Shown here: piece by piece, positions 44,801-58,990 of the stretch
How the letters are laid out: each line of letters opens with the position of its first letter
Position numbering within the stretch: position 1 is the stretch's first letter
NCBI RefSeq assembly: GCF_037038585.1
Contig: NW_027288732.1
Coordinates: 496,001-560,000 of the forward strand
Direction: 5' to 3'
DNA length: 64,000 nucleotides
Source of the DNA: Patagioenas fasciata
Taxonomy: Eukaryota > Chordata > Aves > Columbiformes > Columbidae
The notes under the pieces: model-generated
What the model was told of the DNA's origin: nothing
Database searches by the model: none
The model's input: the letters and a program-made list of their open reading frames with translations, nothing else
Program-made: the position numbers and the translations under genes

Positions 44801-47800
44801 TTGAGACACTTAGACTAAGTCTAAACCACAAAGATGTTACCCTAAAGATGGTTTTTATACTGTACTTTCACAATCAACTGGCAGTACAAAAGAACAAGCG
44901 GCAGATGTACTTAGGCTGAGTCATGGTGGTTTGGTGCAGAGACCATGCATATCATGGGAATATTTCAGCATTTCTGCTCTGGTTTTCAGTGTATTACACC
45001 AAAACACCCACCTGATGACATCATTTCAAGAGCAAAAGCAGCAATTTGCAGAATTCAGCTTCTTAGGGGAACTGAGCAATTGCTGAGCTGACAGCAAGTC
45101 CTGCTGGGTCCCTGTCACCTGCAGAGTGCCCGCATCCTCACCACGGTAGCGGGCATTGTGACAAAGGTTCTATGTCAGCTGGGTGTGGCAGCCGAGCGCC
45201 CGCTAGGGGAGGGGGAGCCTGTCAGCCCCGGGCCTGTCACTGCCTGCTGTCCCCCGTGTCACCAGCGAAGCCTCTGAAAAGTTTCTAAAACATGCCCAGA
45301 CTTGGGTCCAAAGTGGCCAAAAGTCTCCAACAGACAAGTCGGGAAGAAGGATATGGAACAGAGGGAGAAAGCCAAGGGAGCAGGCCAAAGGGAGGCAAGA
45401 GGAAAAAGTAGTGCCGGGCTGCAGGACTGAAATGGAGGAATTGAAAGAGGAAAGCCAGGAAGCAGGAGAGTTTGAGAAAAGGAGAGAGGAAAGAAGAGAC
45501 ATGCAGCCAGACGAGGGCTTAGTGAGAGAGGCTGGGACAGAGAACAGGATGAGAAGGAAATAAGGCAAGGCAAGGCAAGGCAAGGCTAGGCCAAAGGACG
45601 TTTCCTTGATTTATATTTTCTACCACATTCATCTTGAGATGAGAGGAAAGCCATTAGACGTTATGGATTAGACCCAAACAAAAGCCCCGGCTACTTGAGA
45701 CACTTAGACTAAGCCTAAACCAGAAAGCTCTCTCCATAAAGATGGTTTTTATACTGTACTTCCACAATCAGCTGGCAGTACAAAAGAACAAGCGGCAGAC
45801 ATACTTAGGCTGAGACATGGTGGTTTGGTGCAGAGACCATGCATATCATGGGAATATTTGAGCATTTCTGCTCTGGTTTTCAGTGTATTACACCAAAACA
45901 CCCACCTGATGACATCATTTCAAGAGCAAAGCAGCAATTTGCAGAATTCAGCTTCTTTGGGGAACTGAGCAATTGCTGAGCTGACAGCAAGTCCTGCTGG
46001 GTCCCTGTCACCTGCAGAGTGCCCGCATCCTCACCACAGTAGCGGGCATTGTGACAAAGGTTCTATGTCAGCTGGGTGTGGCAGCCGAGCGCCCGCTAGG
46101 GGAGGGGGAGCCTGTCAGCCCCGGGCCTGTCACTGCCTGCTGTCCCCCCTGTCACCAGCGAGGCCTCTGAAAAGTTTCCAAAACATCGCCAGACTTGGGT
46201 GCAAAGTGGCCCAAAGTCTCCAAGAGACACGTCGGGAAGAAGGATATGGAAGAGAGGGAGAAAGCCAAGGGAGCAGGCCCAAGGGAGTCAAGAGGAAAAA
46301 CTAGTGCGGGGCTGCAGGACTGAAATGGAGGAATTGAAAGACGAAAGCCAGGAAGCAGGAGAGTTTGAGAAAAGGAGAGAGGAAAGAAGAGACATGCAGC
46401 CAGACGAGGGCTTAGTGAGAGAGGCTGGGACAGAGAACAGGATGAGAAGGAAATAAGGCAAGGCAAGGCAAGGCAAGGCAAGGCAAGGCTAGGCCAAAGG
46501 ACGTTTCTTTGATTTATATTTTCTACCACATTCATCTTGAGATGAGAGGAAAGCCATCAGACCTTATGGATTAGGCCCAAACAAAAGCCCCGGCTACTTG
46601 AGACACTTGGACTAAGCCTAAACCAGAAAGATCTCTCCATAATGATGGTTTTTATACTGTACTTCCACAATCAGCTGGCAGTACAAAAGAACAAGCGGCA
46701 GACATACTTAGGCTGAGTCATGGTGGATTGGTGCAGAGACCATGCATATCATGGGAATATTTCAGCATTTCTGCTCTGGTTTTCAGTGTATTACACCAAA
46801 ACACCCACCTGATGACATCATTTCAAGAGCAAAGCAGCAATTTGCAGAATTCAGCTTCTTTGGGGAACTGAGCAATTGCTGAGCTGACAGCAAGTCCTGC
46901 TGGGTCCCTGTCACCTGCAGAGTGCCCGCATCCTCACCACGGTAGCGGGCATTGTGACAAAGGTTCTATGTCAGCTGGGTGTGGCAGCCGAGCGCCCGCT
47001 AGGGGAGGGGGAGCCTGTCAGCCCCGGGCCTGTCACTGCCTGCTGTCCCCCCTGTCACCAGCGAGGCCTCTGAAAAGTTTCCAAAACATGCCCAGACTTG
47101 GGTCCAAAGTGGCCAAAAGTCTCCAAGAGACAAGTCGGAAAGAAGGATATGGAAGAGGGGGAGAAAGCCAAGGGAGCAGGCCCAAGGGAGGCAAGAGGAA
47201 AAAGTAGTGCCGGGCTGCAGGACTGAAATGGAGGAATTGAAAGACGAAAGCCAGGAAGCAGGAGAGTTTGAGAAAAGGAGAGAGGAAAGAAGAGACATGC
47301 AGCCAGACGAGGGCTTAGTGAGAGAGGCTGGGACAGAGAACAGGATGAGAAGGAAATAAGGCAAGGCAAGGCAAGGCAAGGCTAGGCCAAAGGACGTTTC
47401 TTTGATTTATATTTTCTACCACATTCATCTTGAGATGAGAGGAAAGCCATCAGACCTTATAGATTAGGCCCAAACAAAAGCCCCGGCTACTTGAGACACT
47501 TAGACTAAGCCTAAACCAGAAAGATCTCTCCAGAAAGATGGTTTTTATACTGTACTTTCACAATCAGCTGGCAGTACAAAAGAACAAGCGGCAGACATAC
47601 TTAGGCTGAGACATGGTGGTTTGGTGCAGAGACCATGCATATCATGGGACTATTTCAGCATTTCTGGTCTGGTTTTCAGTGTATTACACCAAAACACCCA
47701 CCTGATGACATCATTTCAAGAGCAAAAGCAGCAATTTTCAGAATTCAGTTCTTTGGGGAACTGAGCAATTGCTGAGCTGACAGCAAGTCCTGCTGGGTCC

Positions 47801-48105
47801 CTGTCACCTGCAGAGTGCCCGCATCCTCACCACGGTAGCGGGCAATGTGATAAAGTTTCTATGTCAGCTGGGCGTGGCAGCCGAGCGCCCGCTAGGGGAG
47901 GGGGAGCCTGTCAGCCCCGGGCCTGTCACTGCCTGCTGTCCCCCCTGTCACCAGCGAGGCCTCTGAAAAGTTTCCAAAACATGCCCAGACTTGGGTCCAA
48001 AGTGGCCAAAAGTCTCCAAGAGACAAGTCGGGAAGAAGAATATGGAACAGAGGGAGAAAGCCAAGGGAGCAGGCCAAAGGGAGGCAAGAGGAAAAACTAG
48101 TGAGG
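41850..48105. repeat. Seven-monomer higher-order unit, copy B (6,256 bp)
   Basis: Tandem partner of 35594-41849; paired identity runs ~100 bases further, to 48206. Monomers within a copy differ from each other by many substitutions and indels while the two copies are nearly identical, the mark of a recent unequal exchange or an assembly duplication. Confidence 0.93.
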
Positions 48106-51100
48106 GGGCTGCAGGACTGAAATGGAGGAATTGAAAGACGAAAGCCAGGAAGCAGGAGAGTTTGAGAAAAGGAGAGAGGAAAGAAGAGACATGCAGCCAG
48201 ACGAGGGCTTAGTGAGAGAGGCTGGGACAGAGAACAGGATGAGAAGGAAATAAGGCAAGACAAGGCAAGGCAAGGCTAGGCCAAAGGACGTTTCTTTGAT
48301 TTATATTTTCTACCACATTCATCTTGAGATGAGAGGAAAGCCATCAGACCTTATAGATTAGGCCCAAACAAAAGCCCCGGCTACTTGAGACACTTAGACT
48401 AAGCCTAAACCAGAAAGATCTCTCCATAATGATGGTTTTTATACTGTACTTCCACAATCAGCTGGCAGTACAAAAGAACAAGCGGCAGACATACTTAGGC
48501 TGAGTCATGGTGGTTTGGTGCAGAGACCATGCATATCATGGGAATATTTCAGCATTTCTGCTCTGGTTTTCAGTGTATTACACCAAAACACCCACCTGAT
48601 GACATCATTTCAAGAGCAAAAGCAGCAATTTGCAGAATTCAGCTTCTTTGGGGAACTGAGCAATTGCTGAGCTGACAGCAAGTCCTGCTGGGTCCCTGTC
48701 ACCTGCAGAGTGCCCGCATCCTCACCACGGTAGCGGTTATTGTGACAAAGGTTCTATGTCAGCTGGGTGTGGCAGCCGAGCGTCCGCTAGGGGAGGGGGA
48801 GCCTGTCAGCCCCGGGCCTGTCACTGCCTGCTGTCCCCCGTGTCACCAGCGAGGCCTCTGAAAAGTTTCCAAAACATGCCCAGACTTGGGTCCAAAGTGG
48901 CCAAAAGTCTCCAAGAGACAAGTCGGGAAGAAGGATATGGAAGAGAGGGAGAAAGCCAAGGGAGCAGGCCCAAGGGAGGCAAGAGGAAAAAGTAGTGAGG
49001 GGCTGCAGGAATGAAATGGAGGAATTGAAAGACGAAAGCCAGGAAGCAGGAGAGTTTGAGAAAAGGAGAGAGGAAAGAAGAGACATGCAGCCAGACGAGG
49101 GCTTAGTGAGAGAGGCTGGGACAGAGAACAGGATGAGAAGGAAATAAGGCAAGGCAAGGCAAGGCAAGGCTAGGCCAAACTAGGTTTCCTTGATTTATAT
49201 TTTCTACCACATTCATCTTGAGATGAGAGGAAAGCCATCAGACGTTATGGATTAGACCCAAACAAAAGCCCCGGCTACTTGAGACACTTAGACTAAGCCT
49301 AAACCAGAAAGCTCTCTCCATAAAGATGGTTTTTATACTGTACTTCCACAATCAGCTGGCAGTACAAAAGAACAAGCGGCAGACATACTTAGGCTGAGAC
49401 ATGGTGGTTTGGTGCAGAGACCATGCATATCATGGGAATATTTGAGCATTTCTGCTCTGGTTTTCAGTGTATTACACCAAAACACCCACCTGATGACATC
49501 ATTTCAAGAGCAAAAGCAGCAATTTGCAGAATTCAGCTTCTTTGGGGAACTGAGCAATTGCTGAGCTGACAGCAAGTCCTGCTGGGTCCCTGTCACCTGC
49601 AGAGTGCCCGCATCCTCACCACGGTAGCGGGCATTGTGACAAAGGTTCTACGTCAGCTGGGTGTGGCAGCCGAGCGTCCGCTAGGGGAGGGGGAGCCTGT
49701 CAGCCCCGGGCCTGTCACTGCCTGCTGTCCCCCGTGTCACCAGCGAGGCCTCTGAAAAGTTTCCAAAACATGCCCAGACATGGGTCCAAAGTGGCCAAAA
49801 ATCTCCAAGAGACAAGTCGGGAAGAAGGATATGGAAGAGAGGGAGAAAGCCAAGGGAGCAGGCTCAAGGGAGGCAAGAGGAAAAAGTAGTGAGGGGCTGC
49901 AGGAATGAAATGGAGGAATTGAAAGACGACAGCCAGGAAGCAGGAGAGTTTGAGAAAAGGAGAGAGGAAAGAAGAGACATGCAGCCAGACGAGGGCTTAG
50001 TGAGAGAGGCTGGGACAGAGAACAGGATGAGAAGGAAATAAGGCAAGGCAAGGCAAGGCAAGGCTAGGCCAAACTAGGTTTCCTTGATTTATATTTTCTA
50101 CCACATTCATCTTGAGATGAGGAGGAAAGCCATCAGACCTTATGGATTAGGCCCAAACAAAAGCCCCGGCTACTTGAGACACTTAGACTAAGTCTAAACC
50201 ACAAAGATCTTACGCTAAAGATGGTTTTTATACTGTACTTTCACAATCAACTGGCAGTACAAAAGAACAAGCGGCAGATGTACTTAGGCTGAGTCATGGT
50301 GGATTGGTGCAGAGACCATGCATATCATGGGAATATTTCAGCATTTCTGCTCTGGTTTTCAGTGTATTACACCAAAACACCCACCTGATGACATCATTTC
50401 AAGAGCAAAGCAGCAATTTGCAGAATTCAGCTTCTTTGGGGAACTGAGCAATTGCTGAGCTGACAGCAAGTCCTGCTGGGTCCCTGTCACCTGCAGAGTG
50501 CCCGCATCCTCACCACTGTAGCGGGCATTGTGACAAAGGTTCTATGTCAGCTGGGTGTGGCAGCCGAGCGCCCGCTAGGGGAGGGGGAGCCTGTCAGCCC
50601 CGGGCCTGTCACTGCCTGCTGTCCCCCCTGTCACCAGCGAGGCCTCTGAAAAGTTTCCAAAACATCCCCAGACTTGGGTGCAAAGTGGCCCAAAGTCTCC
50701 AAGTGACACGTCGGGAAGAAGGATATGGAAGAGAGGGAGAAAGCCAAGGGAGCAGGCCCAAGGGAGTCAAGAGGAAAAACTAGTGCGGGGCTGCAGGAAT
50801 GAAATGGAGGAATTGAAAGACGAAAGCCAGGAAGCAGGAGAGTTTGAGAAAAGGAGAGAGGAAAGAAGAGACATGCAGCCAGACTAGGGCTTAGTGAGAG
50901 AGGCTGGGACAGAGAACAGGATGAGAAGGAAATAAGGCAAGGCAAGGCAAGGCAAGGCAAGGCAAGGCTAGGCCAAAGGACGTTTCTTTGATTTATATTT
51001 TCTACCACATTCATCTTGAGATAAGGAGGAAAGCCATCAGACCTTATGGATTAGGCCCAAACAAAAGCCCCGGCTACTTGAGACACTTAGACTAAGCCTA

Positions 51101-51849
51101 AACCAAAAAGATCTCTCCATAAATATGGTTTTTATACTGTACTTTCACAATCAGCTGGCAGTACAAAAGAACAAGCGGCAGATGTACTTAGGCTGAGTCA
51201 TGGTGGTTTGGTGCAGAGACCATGCATATCATGGGAATATTTCAGCATTTCTGCTCTGGTTTTCAGTGTATTACACCAAAACACCCACCTGATGACATCA
51301 TTTCAAGAGCAAAAGCAGCAATTTGCAGAATTCAGCTTCTTAGGGGAACTGAGCAATTGCTGAGCTGACAGCAAGTCCTGCTGTGTCCCTGTCACCTGCA
51401 GAGTGCCCGCATCCTCACCACGGTAGCGGGCATTGTGATAAAGGTTCTATGTCAGCTGGGTGTGGCAGCCGAGCGCCCGCTAGGGGAGGGGGAGCCTGTC
51501 AGCCCCGGGCCTGTCACTGCCTGCTGTCCCCCCTGTCACCAGCGAGGCCTCTGAAAAGTTTCCAAAACATGCCCAGACTTGGGTCCAAAGTGGCCAAAAG
51601 TCTCCAAGAGACAAGTCGGGAAGAAGGATATGGAAGAGAGGGAGAAAGCCAAGGGAGCAGGCCAAAGGGAGGGAAGAGAAAAAAGTAGTGCCGGGCTGCA
51701 GGACTGAAATGGAGGAATTGAAAGACGAAAGCCAGGAAGCAGGGGAGTTTGAGAAAAGGAGAGAGGAAAGAAGAGACATGCAGCCAGACGAGGGCTTAGT
51801 GCGAGAGGCTGGGACAGAGAACAGGATGAGAAGGAAATAAGCCAAGGCA

Positions 51850-54800
51850 AGGCAAGGCTAGGCCAAAGGACGTTTCTTTGATTTATATTTTCTACCACAT
51901 TCATCTTGAGATGAGAGGAAAGCCATCAGACGTTATGGATTAGGCCCAAACAAAAGCCCAGGCTACTTGAGACACTTAGACTAAGCCTAAACCAGAAAGC
52001 TCTCTCCATAAAGATGGTTTTTATACTGTACTTCCACAATCAGCTGGCAGTACAAAAGAACAAGCGGCAGACATACTTAGGCTGAGACATGGTGGTTTGG
52101 TGCAGAGACCATGCATATCATGGGAATATTTCAGCATTTCTGCTCTGGTTTTCAGTGTAGTACACCAAAACACCCACCTGATGACATCATTTCAAGAGCA
52201 AAAGCAGCAATTTGCAGAATTCAGCTTCTTTGGGGAACTGAGCAATTGCTGAGCTGACAGCAAGTCCTGCTGGGTCCCTGTCACCTGCAGAGTGCCCGCA
52301 TCCTCACCACGGTAGCGGGCATTGTGACAAAGGTTCTACGTCAGCTGGGTGTGGCAGCCGAGCGCCCGCTAGGGGAGGGGGAGCCTGTCAGCCCCGGGCC
52401 TGTCACTGCCTGCTGTCCCCCCTGTCACCAGCGAGGCCTCTGAAAAGTTTCCAAAACATGCCCAGACTTGGGTCCAAAGTGGCCAAAAGTCTCCAAGAGA
52501 CAAGTCGGGAAGAAGGATATGGAAGAGAGGGAGAAAGCCAAGGGAGCAGGCCAAAGGGAGGCAAGAGAAAAAAGTAGTGCCGGGCTGCAGGACTGAAATG
52601 GAGGAATTGAAAGACGAAAGCCAGGAAGCAGGAGAGTTTGAGAAAAGGAGAGAGGAAAGAAGAGACATGCAGCCAGACGAGGGCTTAGTGAGAGAGGCTG
52701 GGACAGAGAACAGGATGAGAAGGAAATAAGCCAAGGCAAGGCAAGGCTAGGCCAAAGGACGTTTCTTTGATTTATATTTTCTACCACATTCATCTTGAGA
52801 TGAGAGGAAAGCCATCAGACGTTATGGATTAGACCCAAACAAATCCCCGGCTACTTGAGACACTTAGACTAAGCCTAAACCAGAAAGCTCTCTCCATAAA
52901 GATGGTTTTTATACTGTACTTCCACAATCAGCTGGCAGTACAAAAGAACAAGCGGCAGACATACTTAGGCTGAGACATGGTGGTTTGGTGCAGAGTCCAT
53001 GCATATCATGGGAATATTTCAGCATTTCTGCTCTGGTTTTCAGTGTATTACACCAAAACACCCACCTGATGACATCATTTCAAGAGCAAAAGCAGCAATT
53101 TGCAGAATTCAGCTTCTTTGGGGAACTGAGCAATTGCTGAGCTGACAGCAAGTCCTGCTGGGTCCCTGTCACCTGCAGAGTGCCCGCATCCTCACCACGG
53201 TAGCGGGCATTGTGACAAAGGTTCTATGTCAGCTGGGTGTGGCAGCCGAGCGCCCGCTAGGGGAGGGGGAGCCTGTCAGCCCCGGGCCTGTCACTGCCTG
53301 CTGTCCCCCCTGTCACCAGCGAGGCCTCTGAAAAGTTTCCAAAACATGCCCAGACTTGGGTCCAAAGTGGCCAAAAGTCTCCAAGAGACAAGTCGGGAAG
53401 AAGGATATGGAAGAGAGGGAGAAAGCCAAGGGAGCAGGCCAAAGGGAGGCAAGAGAAAAAAGTAGTGCCGGGCTGCAGGACTGAAATGGAGGAATTGAAA
53501 GACGAAAGCCAGGAAGCAGGAGAGTTTGAGAAAAGGAGAGAGGAAAGAAGAGACATGCAGCCAGACGAGGGCTTAGTGAGAGAGGCTGGGACAGAGAACA
53601 GGATGAGAAGGAAATAAGCCAAGTCAAGGCAAGGCTAGGCCAAAGGACGTTTCTTTGATTTATATTTTCTACCACATTCATCTTGAGATGAGAGGAAAGC
53701 CATCAGACGTTATGGATTAGACCCAAAAAAATCCCCGGCTACTTGAGACACTTAGACTAAGCCTAAACCAGAAAGCTCTCTCCATAAAGATGGTTTTTAT
53801 ACTGTACTTCCACAATCAGCTGGCAGTACAAAAGAACAAGCGGCAGACATACTTAGGCTGAGACATGGTGGTTTGGTGCAGAGACCATGCATATCATGGG
53901 AATATTTCAGCATTTCTGCTCTGGTTTTCAGTGTATTACACCAAAACACCCACCTGATGACATCATTTCAAGAGCAAAAGCAGCAATTTGCAGAATTCAG
54001 CTTCTTTGGGGAACTGAGCAATTGCTGAGCTGACAGCAAGTCCTGCTGGGTCCCTGTCACCTGCAGAGTGCCCGCATCCTCACCACGGTAGCGGGCATTG
54101 TGACAAAGGTTCTATGTCAGCTGGGTGTGGCAGCCGAGCGCCCGCTAGGGGAGGGGGAGCCTGTCAGCCCCGGGCCTGTCACTGCCTGCTGTCCCCCCTG
54201 TCACCAGCGAGGCCTCTGAAAAGTTTCCAAAACATGCCCAGACTTGGCTCCAAAGTGGCCAAAAGTCTCCAAGAGACAAGTCGGGAAGAAGGATATGGAA
54301 GAGAGGGAGAAAGCCAAGGGAGCAGGCCAAAGGGAGGCAAGAGAAAAAAGTAGTGAGGGGCTGCAGGACTGAAATGGAGGAATTGAAAGACGACAGCCAG
54401 GAAACAGGAGAGTTTGAGAAAAGGAGAGAGGAAAGAAGAGACATGCAGCCAGATGAGGGCTTAGTGAGAGAGGCTGGGACAGAGAACAGGATGAGAAGGA
54501 AATAAGCCAAGGCAAGGCAAGGCTAGGCCAAAGGACGTTTCTTTGATTTATATTTTCTACCACATTCATCTTGAGATGAGAGGAAAGCCATCAGACGTTA
54601 TGGATTAGACCCAAACAAAAGCCCCGGCTGCTTGAGACACTTAGACTAAGCCTAAACCAGAAAGCTCTCTCCATAAAGATGGTTTTTATACTGTACTTCC
54701 ACAATCAGCTGGCAGTACAAAAGAACAAGCGGCAGACATACTTAGGCTGAGACATGGTGGTTTGGTGCAGAGACCATGCATATCATGGGAATATTTCAGC

Positions 54801-57800
54801 ATTTCTGCTCTGGTTTTCAGTGTATTACACCAAAACACCCACCTGATGACATCATTTCAAGAGCAAAAGCAGCAATTTGCAGAATTCAGCTTCTTTGGGG
54901 AACTGAGCAATTGCTGAGCTGACAGCAAGTCCTGCTGGGTCCCTGTCACCTGCAGAGTGCCCGCATCCTCACCACGGTAGCGGGCATTGTGACAAAGGTT
55001 CTACGTCAGCTGGGTGTGGCAGCCGAGCGCCCGCTAGGGGAGGGGGAGCCTGTCAGCCCCGGGCCTGTCACTGCCTGCTGTCCCCCCTGTCACCAGCGAG
55101 GCCTCTGAAAAGTTTCCAAAACATGCCCAGACTTGGGTCCAAAGTGGCCAAAAGTCTCCAAGAGACAAGTCGGGAAGAAGGATATGGAAGAGAGGGAGAA
55201 AGCCAAGGGAGCAGGCCAAAGGGAGGCAAGAGGAAAAAGTAGTGCCGGGCTGCAGGACTGAAATGGAGGAATTGAAAGACGAAAGCCAGGAAGCAGGAGA
55301 GTTTGAGAAAAGGAGAGAGGAAAGAAGAGACATGCAGCCAGACGAGGGCTTAGTGAGAGAGGCTGGGACAGAGAACAGGATGAGAAGGAAATAAGCCAAG
55401 GCAAGGCAAGGCTAGGCCAAAGGACGTTTCTTTGATTTATATTTTCTACCACATTCATCTTGAGATGAGAGGAAAGCCATCAGACGTTATGGATTAGACC
55501 CAAACAAATCCCCGGCTACTTGAGACACTTAGACTAAGCCTAAACCAGAAAGCTCTCTCCATAAAGATGGTTTTTATACTGTACTTCCACAATCAGCTGG
55601 CAGTACAAAAGAACAAGCGGCAGACATACTTAGGCTGAGACATGGTGGTTTGGTGCAGAGTCCATGCATATCATGGGAATATTTCAGCATTTCTGCTCTG
55701 GTTTTCAGTGTATTACACCAAAACACCCACCTGATGACATCATTTCAAGAGCAAAAGCAGCAATTTGCAGAATTCAGCTTCTTTGGGGAACTGAGCAATT
55801 GCTGAGCTGACAGCAAGTCCTGCTGGGTCCCTGTCACCTGCAGAGTGCCCGCATCCTCACCACGGTAGCGGGCATTGTGACAAAGGTTCTATGTCAGCTG
55901 GGTGTGGCAGCCGAGCGCCCGCTAGGGGAGGGGGAGCCTGTCAGCCCCGGGCCTGTCACTGCCTGCTGTCCCCCCTGTCACCAGCGAGGCCTCTGAAAAG
56001 TTTCCAAAACATGCCCAGACTTGGGTCCAAAGTGGCCAAAAGTCTCCAAGAGACAAGTCGGGAAGAAGGATATGGAAGAGAGGGAGAAAGCCAAGGGAGC
56101 AGGCCAAAGGGAGGCAAGAGAAAAAAGTAGTGCCGGGCTGCAGGACTGAAATGGAGGAATTGAAAGACGAAAGCCAGGAAGCAGGAGAGTTTGAGAAAAG
56201 GAGAGAGGAAAGAAGAGACATGCAGCCAGACGAGGGCTTAGTGAGAGAGGCTGGGACAGAGAACAGGATGAGAAGGAAATAAGCCAAGGCAAGGCAAGGC
56301 TAGGCCAAAGGACGTTTCTTTGATTTATATTTTCTACCACATTCATCTTGAGATGAGAGGAAAGCCATCAGACGTTATGGATTAGACCCAAACAAATCCC
56401 CGGCTACTTGAGACACTTAGACTAAGCCTAAACCAGAAAGCTCTCTCCATAAAGATGGTTTTTATACTGTACTTCCACAATCAGCTGGCAGTACAAAAGA
56501 ACAAGCGGCAGACATACTTAGGCTGAGACATGGTGGTTTGGTGCAGAGTCCATGCATATCATGGGAATATTTCAGCATTTCTGCTCTGGTTTTCAGTGTA
56601 TTACACCAAAACACCCACCTGATGACATCATTTCAAGAGCAAAAGCAGCAATTTGCAGAATTCAGCTTCTTTGGGGAACTGAGCAATTGCTGAGCTGACA
56701 GCAAGTCCTGCTGGGTCCCTGTCACCTGCAGAGTGCCCGCATCCTCACCACGGTAGCGGGCATTGTGACAAAGGTTCTACGTCAGCTGGGTGTGGCAGCC
56801 GAGCGCCCGCTAGGGGAGGGGGAGCCTGTCAGCCCCGGGCCTGTCACTGCCTGCTGTCCCCCCTGTCACCAGCGAGGCCTCTGAAAAGTTTCCAAAACAT
56901 GCCCAGACTTGGGTCCAAAGTGGCCAAAAGTCTCCAAGAGACAAGTCGGGAAGAAGGATATGGAAGAGAGGGAGAAAGCCAAGGGAGCAGGCCAAAGGGA
57001 GGCAAGAGAAAAAAGTAGTGCCAGGCTGCAGGACTGAAATGGAGGAATTGAAAGACGAAAGCCAGGAAGCAGGAGAGTTTGAGAAAAGGAGAGAGGAAAG
57101 AAGAGACATGCAGCCAGACGAGGGCTTAGTGAGAGAGGCTGGGACAGAGAACAGGATGAGAAGGAAATAAGCCAAGGCAAGGCAAGGCTAGGCCAAAGGA
57201 CGTTTCTTTGATTTATATTTTCTACCACATTCATCTTGAGATGAGAGGAAAGCCATCAGACGTTATGGATTAGACCCAAACAAAAGCCCCGGCTACTTGA
57301 GACACTTAGACTAAGCCTAAACCAGAAAGCTCTCTCCATAAAGATGGTTTTTATACTGTACTTCCACAATCAGCTGGCAGTACAAAAGAACAAGCGGCAG
57401 ACATACTTAGGCTGAGACATGGTGGTTTGGTGCAGAGACCATGCTTATCATGGGAATATTTCAGCATTTCTGCTCTGGTTTTCAGTGTATTACACCAAAA
57501 CACCCACCTGATGACATCATTTCAAGAGCAAAAGCAGCAATTTGCAGAATTCAGCTTCTTTGGGGAACTGAGCAATTGCTGAGCTGACAGCAAGTCCTGC
57601 TGGGTCCCTGTCACCTGCAGAGTGCCCGCATCCTCACCACGGTAGCGGGCATTGTGACAAAGGTTCTACGTCAGCTGGGTGTGGCAGCCGAGCGCCCGCT
57701 AGGGGAGGGGGAGCCTGTCAGCCCCGGGCCTGTCACTGCCTGCTGTCCCCCCTGTCACCAGCGAGGCCTCTGAAAAGTTTCCAAAACATCCCCAGACTTG

Positions 57801-58990
57801 GGTCCAAAGTGGCCAAAAGTCTCCAAGAGACAAGTCGGGAAGAAGGATATGGAAGAGAGGGAGAAAGCCAAGGGAGCAGGCCAAAGGGAGGCAAGAGAAA
57901 AAAGTAGTGCCGGGCTGCAGGACTGAAATGGAGGAATTGAAAGACGAAAGCCAGGAAGCAGGAGAGTTTGAGAAAAGGAGAGAGGAAAGAAGAGACATGC
58001 AGCCAGACGAGGGCTTAGTGAGAGAGGCTGGTACAGAGAACAGGATGAGAAGGAAATAAGCCAAGGCAAGGCAAGGCTAGGCCAAAGGACGTTTCTTTGA
58101 TTTATATTTTCTACCACATTCATCTTGAGATGAGAGGAAAGCCATCAGACGTTATGGATTAGACCCAAACAAAAGCCCCGGCTACTTGAGACACTTAGAC
58201 TAAGCCTAAACCAGAAAGCTCTCTCCATAAAGATGGTTTTTATACTGTACTTCCACAATCAGCTGGCAGTACAAAAGAACAAGCGGCAGACATACTTAGG
58301 CTGAGACATGGTGGTTTGGTGCAGAGACCATGCATATCATGGGAATATTTCAGCATTTCTGCTCTGGTTTTCAGTGTATTACACCAAAACACCCACCTGA
58401 TGACATCATTTCAAGAGCAAAAGCAGCAATTTGCAGAATTCAGCTTCTTTGGGGAACTGAGCAATTGCTGAGCTGACAGCAAGTCCTGCTGGGTCCCTGT
58501 CACCTGCAGAGTGCCCGCATCCTCACCACGGTAGCGGGCATTGTGACAAAGGTTCTACGTCAGCTGGGTGTGGCAGCCGAGCGCCCGCTAGGGGAGGGGG
58601 AGCCTGTCAGCCCCGGGCCTGTCACTGCCTGCTGTCCCCCCTGTCACCAGCGAGGCCTCTGAAAAGTTTCCAAAACATGCCCAGACTTGGGTCCAAAGTG
58701 GCCAAAAGTCTCCAAGAGACAAGTCGGGAAGAAGGATATGGAAGAGAGGGAGAAAGCCAAGGGAGCAGGCCAAAGGGAGGCAAGAGAAAAAAGTAGTGCC
58801 GGGCTGCAGGACTGAAATGGAGGAATTGAAAGACGAAAGCCAGGAAGCAGGAGAGTTTGAGAAAAGGAGAGAGGAAAGAAGAGACATGCAGCCAGACGAG
58901 GGCTTAGTGAGAGAGGCTGGGACAGAGAACAGGATGAGAAGGAAATAAGGCAAGGCAAGGCAAGGCTAGGCCAAAGGACGTTTCTTTGAT
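51850..58990. repeat. Homogenised run of ~8 similar monomers
   Basis: Spacing tightens to 888-890 bases and the monomers share GCAAGAGAAAAAAGTAG, AATAAGCCAAGGC, GACGTTATGGATTAGACCC and AAAGCTCTCTCC. A three-monomer pattern is partly visible: the AAATCCCCGG deletion and the GAGTCCATGC variant recur at ~52845/52995, ~55506/55660 and ~56395/56547, the first two pairs ~2,665 apart. Confidence 0.75.
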
